The notes beneath the pieces were generated by a model. That model was given only the letters and a program-made list of their open reading frames with translations. It ran no database searches and was not told the DNA's origin. Below are positions 33,601-44,980 of a stretch of 64,000 nucleotides of DNA, one piece after another (positions within the stretch are counted from its first letter, which is position 1; each line of letters starts with the position of its first letter). The stretch covers positions 12,054,625-12,118,624 of the forward strand of contig CM066924.1 in assembly GCA_033964015.1 (NCBI GenBank). Reading direction: 5' to 3'. The stretch is from Scolanthus callimorphus. Lineage: Eukaryota > Cnidaria > Anthozoa > Actiniaria > Edwardsiidae. The translations under genes were made by a program, and so were the position numbers.

Positions 33601-35370
33601 TATAACAACCCCAAGTCATTGTAGATTTTACCTGAGGAAAACAACATGCAGTATGTTAATTGATTAATTACTGAACCACCAAGACCTGAGGGACAAGGTT
33701 CTGTCTGCTAAAAATGCCCTTGATTGGTCAGTCCAATTTCATGATTTCCTGTATAATGAATTGAAAATGTTACACCCGTTGTGACACAGTATTATTTTTT
33801 GTATTGTTTCCAAGGGGTAATATTTTAAGCATAAATATGGACCCCCTATTTTATTTTTTTCCACTTGCAAGGTGCTTTCCCATGACATTCCATGGATCAC
33901 AACAAGTAGTTTTATTATATAGCTTGTGTTTATTCGAACAAAGCGTGCGCTCTGATTGGTTCTAGAATGGTCACGTGGTAAAGTACAAACTCAATGTAGC
34001 CTGCGCGGGCTACAATTTAAAAAATGTTGCCCGTGCAGGCGAAATCGTTAGAGTGGGAAATTTCGGCGGGAAAGTTGTTTGCTATTTTTACCATGTATTT
34101 TTTTTTTGCTATACACTTAATGATTGCAGCCTCGGGAAACAGCATGTTTTGTTTTCCCAGGAACCTCGACTTCGAGATACATCGAGATTCTTGGGAAAAC
34201 AAAACTCGCTGTTACCCTCGAGAGCAGTCATTAAGTGTATAATAATATGTCACGCCAGGTGAAATCTTTTCTAAAATAGGTGTATATACTCACTGCAGTA
34301 ATGCAAAAATAACACCTTTCTCCATAACTGCACTCTAAAAATATGTAACCCAAATCTCAACCCTTTTTAAAGTTGTTATTTCAAATCCAAAGACTAGCAT
34401 ACAAAGTGCAATTTATATAGGCTATTCACTCCTAAAGTGCTTCCCATTGATTTGTTTGAAAAATAGACAGTTTTTAATAAAGCCCTATCAGGCAATGTCA
34501 CTGATAGTGGTCCTATATAGGGAAGAACAAAATGAGATAAAAGATGTAGTAATGGAAGTTTTATCAATGTTGTTTCTAATAGCAACCGACATATGTCATG
34601 CATCAACAATCATTCAGACTGGTTGTAGTATTCACATGAGACCAATTAACACCATTATTAATTAAATTTGAATGTCGTCAAATAGGGAAAACTAACCTTT
34701 TAAAGTCGTGTCTGAAAGATCTTCGCTCAAATTCACCACCATCGTCAATGTTTCTGCGCACTTCTCCATGTCTCGGAGCTCCCCTAAAAGGCTTGCTCTG
34801 TTGTTGAGAGCAAGAACTTCGTTTGTTTTATCTTCTAAACTACGATAAACTTGTCCTGCTTCTGAATATAAATCAGCCGCTTCTTTTAAATTTCCTAATG
34901 CGATAGAGTCTACAGCTAGTTTGATTAATGTCTCCCCTTCCATTTCTTTGTTACTTTGAGTCTTATATTCCTCCCTAGCACGTTTGTAGCACTCAACAGC
35001 TAATTCGGTTTGGGACAGCGTATCGTAACCAAGTCCTAAGTTGTATTGCAAATCAGCAAAGTTGCCTGTTCCGTCGCTTTCTTTGTCAGGCGGTAAAGCC
35101 TTCTTCAGATATTCTATTCCCTTCTTAGCGTCTCCTCTCGCCACACAACACGCTCCAAGGTTGAAGAAGCAAGCTCTTTCGGTAAAACCCTTCTCTTACA
35201 TGAGCAGCTAAAGAGGATGCCTTGTCGAACGAACTGCACGCGCCATCCAAATCTCCATCCGCTAAGAGTTGATGGCCTTGTTGGGTTAATTGCTCCACTT
35301 CTTCGTCAATATTTCTGCTCATTTTTGAATTGTCGTTCCTTTTGAGTAAAACAGGGTCGTCTGGTTTCAT
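30637..35370 (-). CDS. TTC24: Tetratricopeptide repeat protein 24-like
   Basis: Three coding exons on the minus strand: 35370-34697, 33631-33416, 31537-30637. About 596 residues after allowing for two single-base frame breaks, close to the mammalian TTC24 length. TPR helices recur: LTQQGHQLLADGDLDGACSS, ERACFFNLGACCVARGDAKK, LQYNLGLGYDTLSQTELAVE, YNDLGLLYNSLQSYDNAAEC, RQNLGAVYNQVGKYKEALEH, FCNMGFAHSQLGHFQRAAES and LEGLAAVYFLQGDYDKAVEN, then IVSKLADAM. A basic, Ser/Asp-rich tail follows, ending CVIQ before the stop. Frame breaks: one extra base in the A-run 35184-35187, and one missing base in the T-run 31317-31319. Both are in homopolymers, and correcting both makes all exon phases agree. An alternative start at 35322 would give about 580 residues. 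TPR proteins act as protein-binding scaffolds; the role of TTC24 is poorly known. Confidence 0.8.
31590..31935. repeat. Foldback element in TTC24 intron 2
   Basis: 'tttcaaaactctatgaagat' near 31650 is inverted near 31890. A central hairpin has stem AGATCATGAAGCA and apex CTCGACTTCGTCTC (31833-31846). 'gcgcgctctgattggtagag' at the left edge is a word seen in other foldbacks here (33950, 56660). Confidence 0.6.
32086..32985. mobile_element. TIR element split by a SINE
   Basis: Left end TAAGGCCCTGATTACATGGAG and right end CTCCATGTAATCGGGGCCTAA are inverse copies; further internal 'attacatgag' and 'tcagc' words are symmetric. It lies in TTC24 intron 2. A tRNA-derived SINE sits inside it. Confidence 0.65.
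32300..32712 (-). mobile_element. tRNA-derived SINE
   Basis: On the minus strand the right end reads GGTTAGCGCAGTGGTAGAGC, an A-box-like tRNA head. About 30-40 bases on comes GGGAGTTCAAACCC, a B-box-like element, as in a tRNA-related pol III promoter. A roughly 300-bp unrelated body follows and the element ends in a TTATTATTATTATAA-type simple tail (plus-strand 32303-32326). The head has the layout of a tRNA, but the 5' and 3' acceptor arms are not matched, so it is a SINE and not a tRNA gene. Confidence 0.8.
33915..34262. repeat. Foldback element in TTC24 intron 1
   Basis: 'acacttaatgattgcagcct' with 'ttgttttcccaggaacctcg' near 34115-34175 is repeated in inverted form near 34175-34240 ('tcttgggaaaacaaaactcg', 'agcagtcattaagtgt'). 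A preceding 'gcgtgcgctctgattggttc' is shared with other foldbacks in the window. Confidence 0.65.
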
Positions 35371-35975
35371 TCATAAAGAAAGATCGTCCTGAAATTCAAA
35401 TGGTTCACGTGGGAGTTTTGCCTTTTGGACAAGGAACCACCAGACGCTTCGTGTTCTCAGCTCGATGCAAAGAAATCAAAGTTAAATAAAATTCCTTCAC
35501 AGAAAAGAGGATCGTCCTCTCCAGCTGTATCTCTCTGTATTGTTCCTGCCCTAAACTTCCTTTATCTCGGTATTTATATGCCAGCAGCTAACCATCCTTT
35601 CCATGTTGTTCTCGTCGGTCGAATGTTTTCTTGAAATCACCTTGACTCTTGTAGCGATCTGACGTCACTGCACACAGGTATCCCGAAATATTTTACAACT
35701 TCAAAACTGTCTAAACAGATCATAAAACCCCTGAACCCCGCTTGTCGAAATAATCCTGCGAAATATTTTTATCATTCATTTTGTCTTTCTGTTGTTTCAC
35801 ATTCTTGATCTTGATACAATGTGAAGTTTTTTAACTTAGACATTTTGGGTTACCTGTGGACTTGTCAGCGGAGCCCGTCATGCGAGTGTGCTCAGTACCA
35901 CGTCAGCGCCGTGTTCTTTCTCTTGTTCCTTTGTGCTTCTAAACGCTGGTAGAACACAGAGGGAATCCCATCAAA
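35371..35975. promoter_or_regulatory. Intergenic region between divergent TTC24 and SSR2
   Basis: The 605 bp between the two start codons must contain both promoters. SSR2's first coding exon ends right after its ATG, so its 5' UTR lies at the right side of this region. No clear core-promoter box was recognised. Confidence 0.4.
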
Positions 35976-38900
35976 ATGGTAAGAAATTATCAAAGAAATT
36001 TCAGCAAAGAGACTTGTGCTGTTTCGAACTTAAAACATTCCTGGCTTAGCAATAGAAAATACACTAAAAACTTGATTTTGAAGACGTTTTTTTGAAGGGC
36101 GAAGGTTGGCTTAGCGTTCCTCCAAAAAATTATTTGTTCTTGTTGCTCTCACGACTCACGTGTGTGTTGCATGGATGATTGCAACGTGTTTAACTTACTT
36201 TGCTGATATTTCTTCAGAATATAAATGTATCACCTGTTCAAACATGAGTGTTTTTTCTGATCTATTCCGTCTTATGTTATTAGATCTCTAATTTGAAAGT
36301 TGTGCTCTAATGCTTTTACGTCAGATAAGTTATAGCGGCGAAGAACCATTGCTTTTTTCGGCGAAATAGCTATATTATAATAAAATATAAAGTATGTAAC
36401 TTAAGGGATTCAACTTAAGGTAGTAGTACCTATTCTCCCCGGAACGTATTCTCGGACGCGCGAAAATAAAAAATATACATCATCAACAGTGTAGACAAAC
36501 TAACAAAAAGATGCCACAAAGTGAAAGAACATTTGTAGTCAAACTTGTATTTCAAACCTTTTGCAGAGTGTTCCTTCTGTCACAAAACTACTACAATTCT
36601 TACCTGTGCATCCAGAATATGGCGGTTGAAAACTTGGTTTTAATTTCCGTAAAAACGTCAAATCTCCATCAGTGGTGCTGAAATTCACTCAGCCAACTCT
36701 CCTCCATGTTGTTTGTATCCCATGATGCAAATCGGCCTTATTAAAAACAGGTTCCGCTGTCCAGTTTGACTTGTTTACATATGAGCCTGCTTACCTATTC
36801 TCTGACATCAGCTGATTCCCTGTAAAGTTTAAAGCGCGCGCACACATGATTTGGCGTAGTTCTGCTTGGAAAGGCCACGTCCGAGAATAGGTAGGTGAGT
36901 CTGTGAATACCTAGGTGAATGAAACACGATCTAAGTATGAATCATTTTCTCTTGAATTTTATATCAAGAACAGAAAATTCATGTTGTTTTATTGAGACAA
37001 ATAATAGAAGATTCTTCGTGGTTAATATTAAAAGTGGAAAGCAAATCAATTGCGAGAAATTATAGCGTAAACCTAAAACGGCTGAGAATAGGTACCACTA
37101 TCTTTTTAGACTTAGGCCCGTTTTAAACATCAAACTTAATTCTGGTCGCTCTAAATGTCACTTACCCATTGTTTAGTTAGTTAGAACTATTGTCTCGAGC
37201 TCATTTGCATTAGGAACGGCACTATCTGCCGTGCCCACGCTGCGCTACTGCCTCTCTGAATTACAATTTTGAAACCTTCAAGTGCTCTTCAAATCAGGGC
37301 TGAAATCTTCTCCATTCGTCAGACAGGCTTTATTAACCTCATAAAATCACTTGTATTGAAATTACTTCTTTTTGCTGACTAATAAACCCAGCAAGAGTGG
37401 ATTAACAAGAGTTAGAATCTTTCGTACAGTATTTGTCCACATCACAGTCAGAAAAGTGTCTATTTTAGATTTGAATTTCGTGCGCAAAAGTATTCGAATG
37501 CTCAGGTTCGAATGCTTGTATACCCAATACACAACAAATAGAGAATATCCTACCTTATCTTTGCGACTTTAAAGGTTCTTCGATTGATCTGTGATTTAAT
37601 TTTAGGCTGGATCTCACAACTGTTTGCGTGGCGAGAAAGTGGGAACCCTGTGGATGACAAATTTTCGCGGGAATCCTAGTTATAAAAATAGACACTTTTC
37701 TGACTGTGATTTGGGCATACATAGTAAATATGGAAACTCTTGGTAATCCACTCTTGACCCAGTCAATTTAGTTCAGCATTTAAAATGGGCCTTAGCTTAC
37801 TTTACAACAACATCTATTCTGATCATCTTTAAGCCTTATTATTCAACACATCGACATGACATAATATCCTACGATATCTGACATCAGCAAAATCTGTAGT
37901 CACATTGAGCTTGTAAAAAAATGCACAAAAGTAAATCTTTTCTGGTATGCTTCTCTGCTATCAATCTCCTGAAAAATAAAAATCCATTATCCTGCTCAGT
38001 TTTGCAGAATATTGTCTGATTAAAGGCCATGTCACATGAGGCAATTTTTTTTCTTGCAAGTCGCAACACAATTTTGTTGCATTGTGAGTTGCAGTGAATA
38101 TTGCGCGTCTGACATATGGCAGCAACAAAATGTTGCATTGCGAGTTGCAGAAAAAGTAGATTTGATTTCTACTTTTCGCAACATTGCGAGCAAAATTGCT
38201 GCGTGTGACATGTCTCTGCAACTCATGAGGAAATGTTTTCTTCTTATTAGCCAATCAGCACACACCATTCATGTTTTAACTTGGATAGGCCGCTGCACTT
38301 TATAATTTTATCGGAGGCATATTGCATGTTGCAAAAGATGTTGCAAGTGTGTGACATCCCTTGGCAACTCGCAATGTTTTATAATTCATTGTTGCGTTGC
38401 AAGAAAAATTGCGTCATGTGACATGGCCTTAAGCCAATTTTTGGGACTTGCATCCCTTATCAGTGAAGTATCAATGATCTTCCATGCAATCTCTCAGGAT
38501 AATGGTAAAATATCTATATCATGCCTATATCATGCATTGAGATATTGCTTTGCAGAAACCATTGTAACTAATAAAATGGGAGTACATTTTGTAATATAAT
38601 TTAGCCTCCCACTTGTACATGTCTCAGAGCATCTCTTTTCTATTTGCAGCTGTTGATAGCTTTAGTTGTAAGTGTCCTGGCCAGCCTTGGTCACTGTGCT
38701 GACAGTGAGTCCTCAGCACGTCTCATCGTCTCTAAGAACATTCTGAACCAATTTGTAGTAGAAGGCAAGGATTTGACTGTGCATTTCAACATCTACAATG
38801 TAGGATCAAGGTAATGGTAGAAACATTGATGTCTTCATGAAAAGAAATAATGGTTTGCAGGGTTCCCATGGGTCCTTGAAACTCTGAAAAGTCATGGATT

Positions 38901-41900
38901 TTAGAATGTCCTGGAATTTTTACAAAAGCCCATCAAAATCATTACAATTCATGGAAATATTTTCCAGAAGAAATATATACAAGATGTTGGGTGTGTTTCT
39001 TGTTAAATTTTGAATTAAAGGATACCCATTTTGCTCTTATTGTGCGCGAAAACCCACATTTTTCATTATTTAAAGGTCATTACATTTTAGAAACATCCTT
39101 GAAAAGGTCCTTAAGGTTATTCCCTGTTTTGCATGACGCACGCTGTTCTGCGCATGGATGTGCGATCAATTCGTTCGAAAATGACGCAATCGAACGTGCG
39201 CGCGCAAGCTAAATATCCCCATTTGAGCGAGAAACACAAGGAAAAGTCACTTTTTGGGATATTGCGCGAAAACAAGATTGGGCACCCCCATTTTTTATTT
39301 TACCATTTTGATAAGACTATCATTCCCCTGTTATAAAAAATGTTTACAGAAATTTCCACGACAAGTTTTTGAGCTATCGTCATAAAAAGCCCCAAAATGA
39401 GACACCAAAGACTCTCAAATTATCACGAGCGTGCGCACATTTTTGCACATTTTCAAGAGTAGCGTCAACACACATAGAAAATTAAACATTCCACTGTTCG
39501 TCCTAGGTAGTGAAGCATCCAATAGTTCTGTTTAAACTTGCAAGCGAACTGGATTGCTTCAATAGTGAGCGTTTTATCACAATTTTCTTGTTTCACGTAT
39601 TCCTTCACAAAATAGCCCCCAGCCACTAAAAATGGGGTATGTTTGCGCCAGTCACAGTTTCTAAACGAGCATGGGCAGCCCCTCTTTTTATTTCATATTT
39701 CATTCCTTATATACTAAATAGTAAATAGACAAATTAAGAAAAAAATTCTACGACAAGTTTTATTTCAGGGGAATTACCTTAAAAGTCCTGGAATTTTTGA
39801 AAGCCGGAAAACGTGGAAACCCTGATTTGGTGGTCAGAAACTGAATTAATCTCACACCCCATTTACATTACAGCAAATAGTTTTCTGGAATCCTTTGTAC
39901 TAGTGCTGTTTTGTAGTGTAAGCAATTCACACATCTGAGATGTATTTCAAAATATATCATCACAAACATTTGCTCTAGTGTAAATATTGCCATTAAACAC
40001 AAGTTATATACCAGCAGTTCCAGATAATTGCACTTTATAACATCTGACTTAGACTGAATCAGAAACTGTCTTGTGTGCATACACAATATGCACCTTGCTT
40101 TCATGTGAATTCATAGGCACGTACAGATGAAGTTTTGGTCGGTAGATAAGAAAGTATTTAAAGAGCAAACACATACTTATCTTAAATTATTGTCAATGTT
40201 ATTTCATCAGTCCAGCTACAGCTGTTACCTTAACAGAGAGCTCTTTTGATGAGGCTGCATTCAAGGTTGTCCATGGCATGACATCCATCAAGTGGAAGTC
40301 CATAGCTCCGTATCCTTGTACAGAATTGATCGTACTGTATTTACAAGTATATAAGACGCACCTGTATATAACACGCACCTTGAATTTTGAGGTCATTTTG
40401 GCAAAAAAATCAATTTCTAAAGATTTTCAATTTGTATTGTGTGCAACAGCACTTCTAGAAAGAAATCCCATGAGAAATATACTCGCAGTAAGTGGACAAT
40501 GACAATAAAACAGGACAAAGGTGATATGTACTCACCACGATCTGAGAGAATATGGGTAAGATATTGCGACGGTTTCTTCATTTTATTTGTATGTTAGAGA
40601 TAAATATTGATTTCATGCAAAATTCAAATAGGTGTGCTAATATATCTATGCATTGTAGCCTTCTAGCAGGTATTTGCAGGCTGTTTTTATAGCAAAAATC
40701 CTGGAGTTCTTAGTTACGAGCGCCAACAAGGGCCATCTTGGATTTTTGGACGTGCGGCATGGGCCAAGTGACAAAATCCAAAATGGCGCTCACAAATTAC
40801 TATGAACTCCAAGACTTTTGCAAAAAAAAAGCCTCCAATGCCTGCTGGCAGGCTTCACGGATTGAAATCCTAGCTTTTTTATCTGCAACCGAACCACGCA
40901 ACCCCCCCCCCCCCAAAAAAAAAAAAACATTGTTGTCTCAAGACCTTTCTAGCCAATTTTAGTATTCAACCCCTCCAATCTCAAGACACTTTTGCTTACT
41001 ATTGTAGTCCGTCTAAAGCCACCACCACTATTCAAACGTATGGCCTGCAGTCCCAGTTTAGGATATGTTCCATAATATTTATCATGAATACTAACTGTAT
41101 ATATAACTGTATAACTCATTCATAAGAGTGCTTTATATTAATGTACAGTGGTGCTGATAAGTATATATAATAGGACTCCATGCTGTCCAATTAAGAAAAA
41201 ATTGGATGTGAGAAAATTCAGACGAACTCAATTTGAGTCCAATTTGGAGTTCCGAGGAATTTTCTCATCCATTTTTTTTTTAATTGGACAAGCATGGAGT
41301 CCTGTTATTGATTAATTATATAGCATCCATGTTCAAATCCTAATTATATAGCCAGCTCGAAATCCCATTGTGCCGGCAGATCGATTTTTCTTGAATCGTC
41401 CAATTATTTTTTAATTGGATCGCGCGCGCTCTAATTGGACAGTTCGCGCTAAAATTGGACAGTTTGGGTTTGAACATGGATGTTATATAATTAATAAATA
41501 ACAGGACTCTATGCTTGTCCAATTAAGAAAAAAATGGATGATTCCTCGGAACTCCAAATTGGACTCGGCCTGCGGCCTCGTCCAATTTTGGAGTTCCTCT
41601 GAATCATCCAATTTTTTCTTAATTGGACAGCATGGAGTCCTATTATATATACAAATTGTCAAATATTAACGTGCGAACTGTCCAATTAGAGCGCGCGCGA
41701 TCCAATTAAAAAATAATTGGACAATTCAAGAAAAATCAATCTGCCGGCACAATGGGATTTCGAGCTGGCTATATAATTAGCTGCATTATTATACATGGTA
41801 CTCAATATCTGGATTCTGATCGGCTAAGAGTGTGTGCTTTACTTTGGGAATCACGCACTCGAGGGTCTTGAAGAATCAGCTACTAGCTGATTCTTGATTC

Positions 41901-43596
41901 TATGCGTGCAAAGCATCATGTTCCTAGAACACTTAAATTCCTTCCCCAAAAAAAGCGCTTGTGTAAAAAAATTGCTTGTGAGAGAAATAAACTTTGTTTA
42001 TTGTAAAAATATTTGCAATCAATGTATAATATAACAATGGCCTCGCCTGATTCCACTTGTCTCGAGATTGTTTATTCGGGATATCACAAAAACCTTATCC
42101 AATAATTGCTTAAAACAATCTAGAGTTATCTGATTTTTATTTTATAAGCTTGTGTTCCTGTCATACCATGTATGTTGATATCCTTAACGTTTCTGCAGTG
42201 GAACTAATGTATCTCATACCTTGATCCTGGAGCCACTTAGATCTGGTGTGTTCAACTTCACATCTGCTAAAGTTACATACAAGCCAAATGAAGATTCACC
42301 TGAACAGGTTGGTAATCACGTTTGATTGCTCAGAAGCTACAAATGTGCAAACCTGGCCTAACAGAGTAGGATGATACTATTAGGCTAGTGTAGCCACAGT
42401 TCATTTTCCATGTACTGATAAGGGGAATGTAGAAGCTATCCAAAGACATAACCCTATAGAATTGATGCACCTCAGTGAAAACAATGGAAACACAAGAATA
42501 GAACGAGAATACAATAGAACAATGAGGTGCAGCAAGCCAATAGCGTTAGATCTTACGAGCAGCTGCTACATAACTGACTGATTATCATGCTACATGGATA
42601 AATTGGCTGCGAAATGGGCAATGCACATGGCTGCATAGACAGAGCAGAAAATGAGCTTTCTACAAGTTTCTAACTTTGCAGTTTATGAAATATATAAGCT
42701 CACATTTTTTTACACAAGTAGTCCATAAAGTCAAAGATGACAATAAAAGGCCTAAACTTAGGGAGAGGTGATAATACTTTCATCAGCACAAAAATGAACA
42801 ATTTCTGAATGTTGTTTACTAGCTTTGTACAGACCAGGTAAAATATTGTTTACTAGCTTTGTGCAGACCGGGTAGAATTTGGTAAATTATACAAAAGAAG
42901 GTAACAAATGTTTTTTCATCAAAACGTTTAAGAAATAACTGCAGTTGAATATAATTATCAAATAAACATACCACTGAATGTCCTTTCCACTCTGCTGGCT
43001 GTATATCTCACAGACATGGTGTCTGTTAGGGGAAATCCCATATCAAAAAGCTTGACAGGAAAAGCAAAGACTACAGTAATTTTTTCATGGAGCAAATACT
43101 AAGCAGGTTTGTAGCTACCGCATAAGCAATTCAAGCCTTCCAAGGACAACCAATAACTTTGGCTTTTTTATGTGAGAACTGCTGTGAGACAGCACTCCAA
43201 AATGATAACTCCACAAAAATAGGTTGAGCACCCTGACGTTTTTTATATGGGAGTCCCCCTCACCCCACTCTGGGTCATGACTTTCATACTATTATCTGAT
43301 GTCTGCTCTTTAGACGGCGTACTCGACAGCCCCTGGTGAGGGTGGCATCATGAGCAACAAGGACTACCAAAGGAAGCACTCTCCACATCTGGTATGTACG
43401 CACCTTTTTAGATGGTAGATCCACTTGAAGCTAGAACCACGTATGCCTGCTCCAGCTCCAGCTTATTGCATGCATCCATTTTCAGGTTGACTGGGGCCTA
43501 TTCAGTCTGATGTCCATACCCACCATGCTCATTCCGTTCATGGTTTGGTACCGAAGCCATAGCAAGTACGAGAATTTCAAAACCAAGAAGAACTGA
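35976..43596 (+). CDS. SSR2: Translocon-associated protein subunit beta (TRAP-beta)
   Basis: Six coding exons: 35976-35978 (the ATG alone), 38650-38810, 40211-40309, 42199-42307, 43314-43391, 43486-43596; 186 residues, close to the usual 183. An N-terminal signal peptide (LLIALVVSVLASLGHC) is followed by a lumenal beta-sandwich domain with ARLIVSKNILNQFVVEGKDL and FNIYNVGSS. Then come GTNVSHTLILEPLRSGVFNF and a linker with the conserved DYQRKHSPHLVDWG. A single transmembrane helix (SLMSIPTMLIPFMVWY) precedes a short basic cytosolic tail ending KTKKN. NVS at the lumenal conserved site is an N-glycosylation sequon. TRAP sits beside Sec61 in the ER membrane and aids translocation of selected nascent chains. 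The start codon alone in exon 1, followed by a 2.7-kb intron, is notable; the position of the ATG before GTAAGA fits the reading frame. Confidence 0.93.
36415..37110. repeat. TIR element in SSR2 intron 1
   Basis: 'aggtagtagtacctattctc' at the left and 'gagaataggtaccactatct' at the right are inverse copies about 0.68 kb apart. No coding frame. Superfamily not identified. Confidence 0.5.
37385..37757. repeat. Foldback element in SSR2 intron 1
   Basis: 'agagtggattaacaagagtt' and 'cacagtcagaaaagtgtcta' at the left are repeated inverted at the right ('tagacacttttctgactgtg', 'aactcttggtaatccactct'). Confidence 0.65.
38020..38432. mobile_element. TTAA-flanked MITE (piggyBac-like)
   Basis: TTAA at 38020-38023 and 38429-38432 encloses inverse termini AGGCCATGTCACATGAGGCA and TGCGTCATGTGACATGGCC, with a further symmetric 'tttttcttgcaa' stretch. 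TTAA target duplication is the hallmark of piggyBac-type elements. SSR2 intron 1; no transposase. Confidence 0.8.
38858..39828. mobile_element. Outer TIR element carrying a nested insertion
   Basis: 'gcagggttcccatgggtcct' with 'tgaaactctgaaaagtcatg' at the left and 'ccggaaaacgtggaaaccct' at the right look like inverted ends (CAGGGTTCCCA / CGTGGAAACCCTG). 'gtcctggaattttt' recurs on both sides of the inner element. SSR2 intron 2. Confidence 0.5.
39111..39782. mobile_element. Inner TTAA-flanked MITE
   Basis: TTAA at 39111-39114 and 39779-39782 with inverse termini GGTTATTCCCTG and CAGGGGAATTACC. It interrupts the outer element 38858-39828. About 660 bp, no transposase frame. Confidence 0.7.
41160..41790. 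repeat. Composite palindrome dense in AATTGGAC / GTCCAATT
   Basis: SSR2 intron 3. A foldback with ends 'ggactccatgctgtccaatt' (41167) and 'aattggacaagcatggagtc' (41287) is present, and a second copy lies at 41510-41640. Around them 'atatagccagctcgaaatcc', 'cattgtgccggcag' and 'aattggatcgcgcgcgctct' (41345-41450) reappear inverted at 41680-41775. So one foldback is nested in, or joined to, another. Confidence 0.8.
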
Positions 43597-43858
43597 AGCT
43601 GACACCAGCATTATATGGCATGTTGCTATTTTGAAGGCCTATGGAACACCACACATTATCAAGTGCAGTGCTACAAAAAACGTGTGATGTATATCACACT
43701 ACTTTCTTACAATACCCGATCCCATTATGAGATAACGTTATAGATACCTGTACTGTTATTTTGCTTCATTGAAATGAAGTTGTCAGTGTATGCTAATGAC
43801 TTGGGTTGCCATGAGCTTTCAAAGGCTGCTGCAATGTCAAATTTAAGTATTGAATTGT

Positions 43859-43864
43859 AATAAA
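43859..43864 (+). terminator. SSR2 polyadenylation signal AATAAA
   Basis: AATAAA lies 263 bp after the SSR2 stop codon, the first canonical signal downstream. Cleavage would be expected 10-30 bp further on. Confidence 0.6.
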
Positions 43865-44175
43865 ACATTTTACTTAGTACTTGTGTCTGTGATATTTACA
43901 TGTAAGCCCGCCTTCGTAGCCGCCCACAATCTGTTAATACCTATTTCAAAAAAGGTTGCTCTATGACTCGTGTTTCGTTCCCCGCCGGGCAATCTGGGAA
44001 CAAGGCTAGCTTGAAATAGGTTTCAAATACTCATTAATTATTCATGACCTAATCAGCCAACCAGAGCTCTCATTTTGTACCACGTGCAGTACCTTGAAAT
44101 CCCAGGAAGATACTGCAAGTGGGACTTGAAAACTTTTCAAGGTCCAAGGACCTTTGAACTATGAATATTCATAAT

Positions 44176-44660
44176 TTCAAGGTCCTCACCCTCGAAAAGT
44201 TTTTCTACTAGTCAGTCTTTGCGCAGTGCAAAGGCAGACCGTAGGAACCACTCCGTGAGAAGACAAAAGTCTCCTCTCTCGGAGAAGTAAATACAAAGAA
44301 TTTTGGTTGGAGACTATATGCTTGTGCGCCGCCAACCTCCATGTGGGACAGGCTTTATGGAAACACTCTTGATCTTTTCACTTCTGCGCATGACTAGTGA
44401 CGCAATCCAAGTTCATAATTTCAAGGTCCTCTCCCCGTCGAATGTTTTTGTACTATTCAGTCTACATCGTACAAAGGCAGACTGTAGAAACGTTCCGTGA
44501 GAAGACACAGGTCTCCTCTCTCGGAAATCTAGAATAGAAAGGATCTTGTTCCAGACAATATGCATGTGCGCCGCCAACTTTCATGTGGGACAGGCTTTGC
44601 GGAAACAATCTTGACCTTTTCATTTGTGCGCATGACTAGTGACGTAATTCAAGTTTCACA
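44176..44660. repeat. ~245-bp tandem duplication
   Basis: 'tttcaaggtcctcaccctcg' through 'gcgcatgactagtgacg' occurs twice with about 15 percent divergence, starting near 44176 and 44421. Both contain 'gtgcgccgccaac' and 'tgtgggacaggcttt'. No gene recognised. Confidence 0.75.
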
Positions 44661-44877
44661 AGTAAAAAAATATGATTATATTGATAAATCCTGTTTGGGT
44701 AGGGTACAGAGGTGTTGGTGTTTGAAGATTATGTCACAGGCTGAGTATTTCAAATGACCAAGGAATTAAAAAATAAATAAATGGAGATGTTTCAACATTG
44801 ATCGTTTTCCCTCTGTGTTGGCTAATTAGGTCATGAATAATTATTGAGTATTTGAAGTAATTCAAAAGCCTCCTATT

Positions 44878-44980
44878 CGGACTTGACTGTATTTCAAAGC
44901 CCACGCAATTAGTTCCAGTCCTCGGCTTCGCCTCGGACTGGAACTAATTGCGCGGACTTTGAAATCCCGTCAAGTCCTCA
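44878..44980. repeat. Long perfect-type hairpin
   Basis: Stem 'ggacttgactgtatttcaaa' + 'caattagttccagtc' with apex CTCGGCTTCGCCTC, then the inverse ending 'cgtcaagtcc'. About 45-bp arms. Confidence 0.85.
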
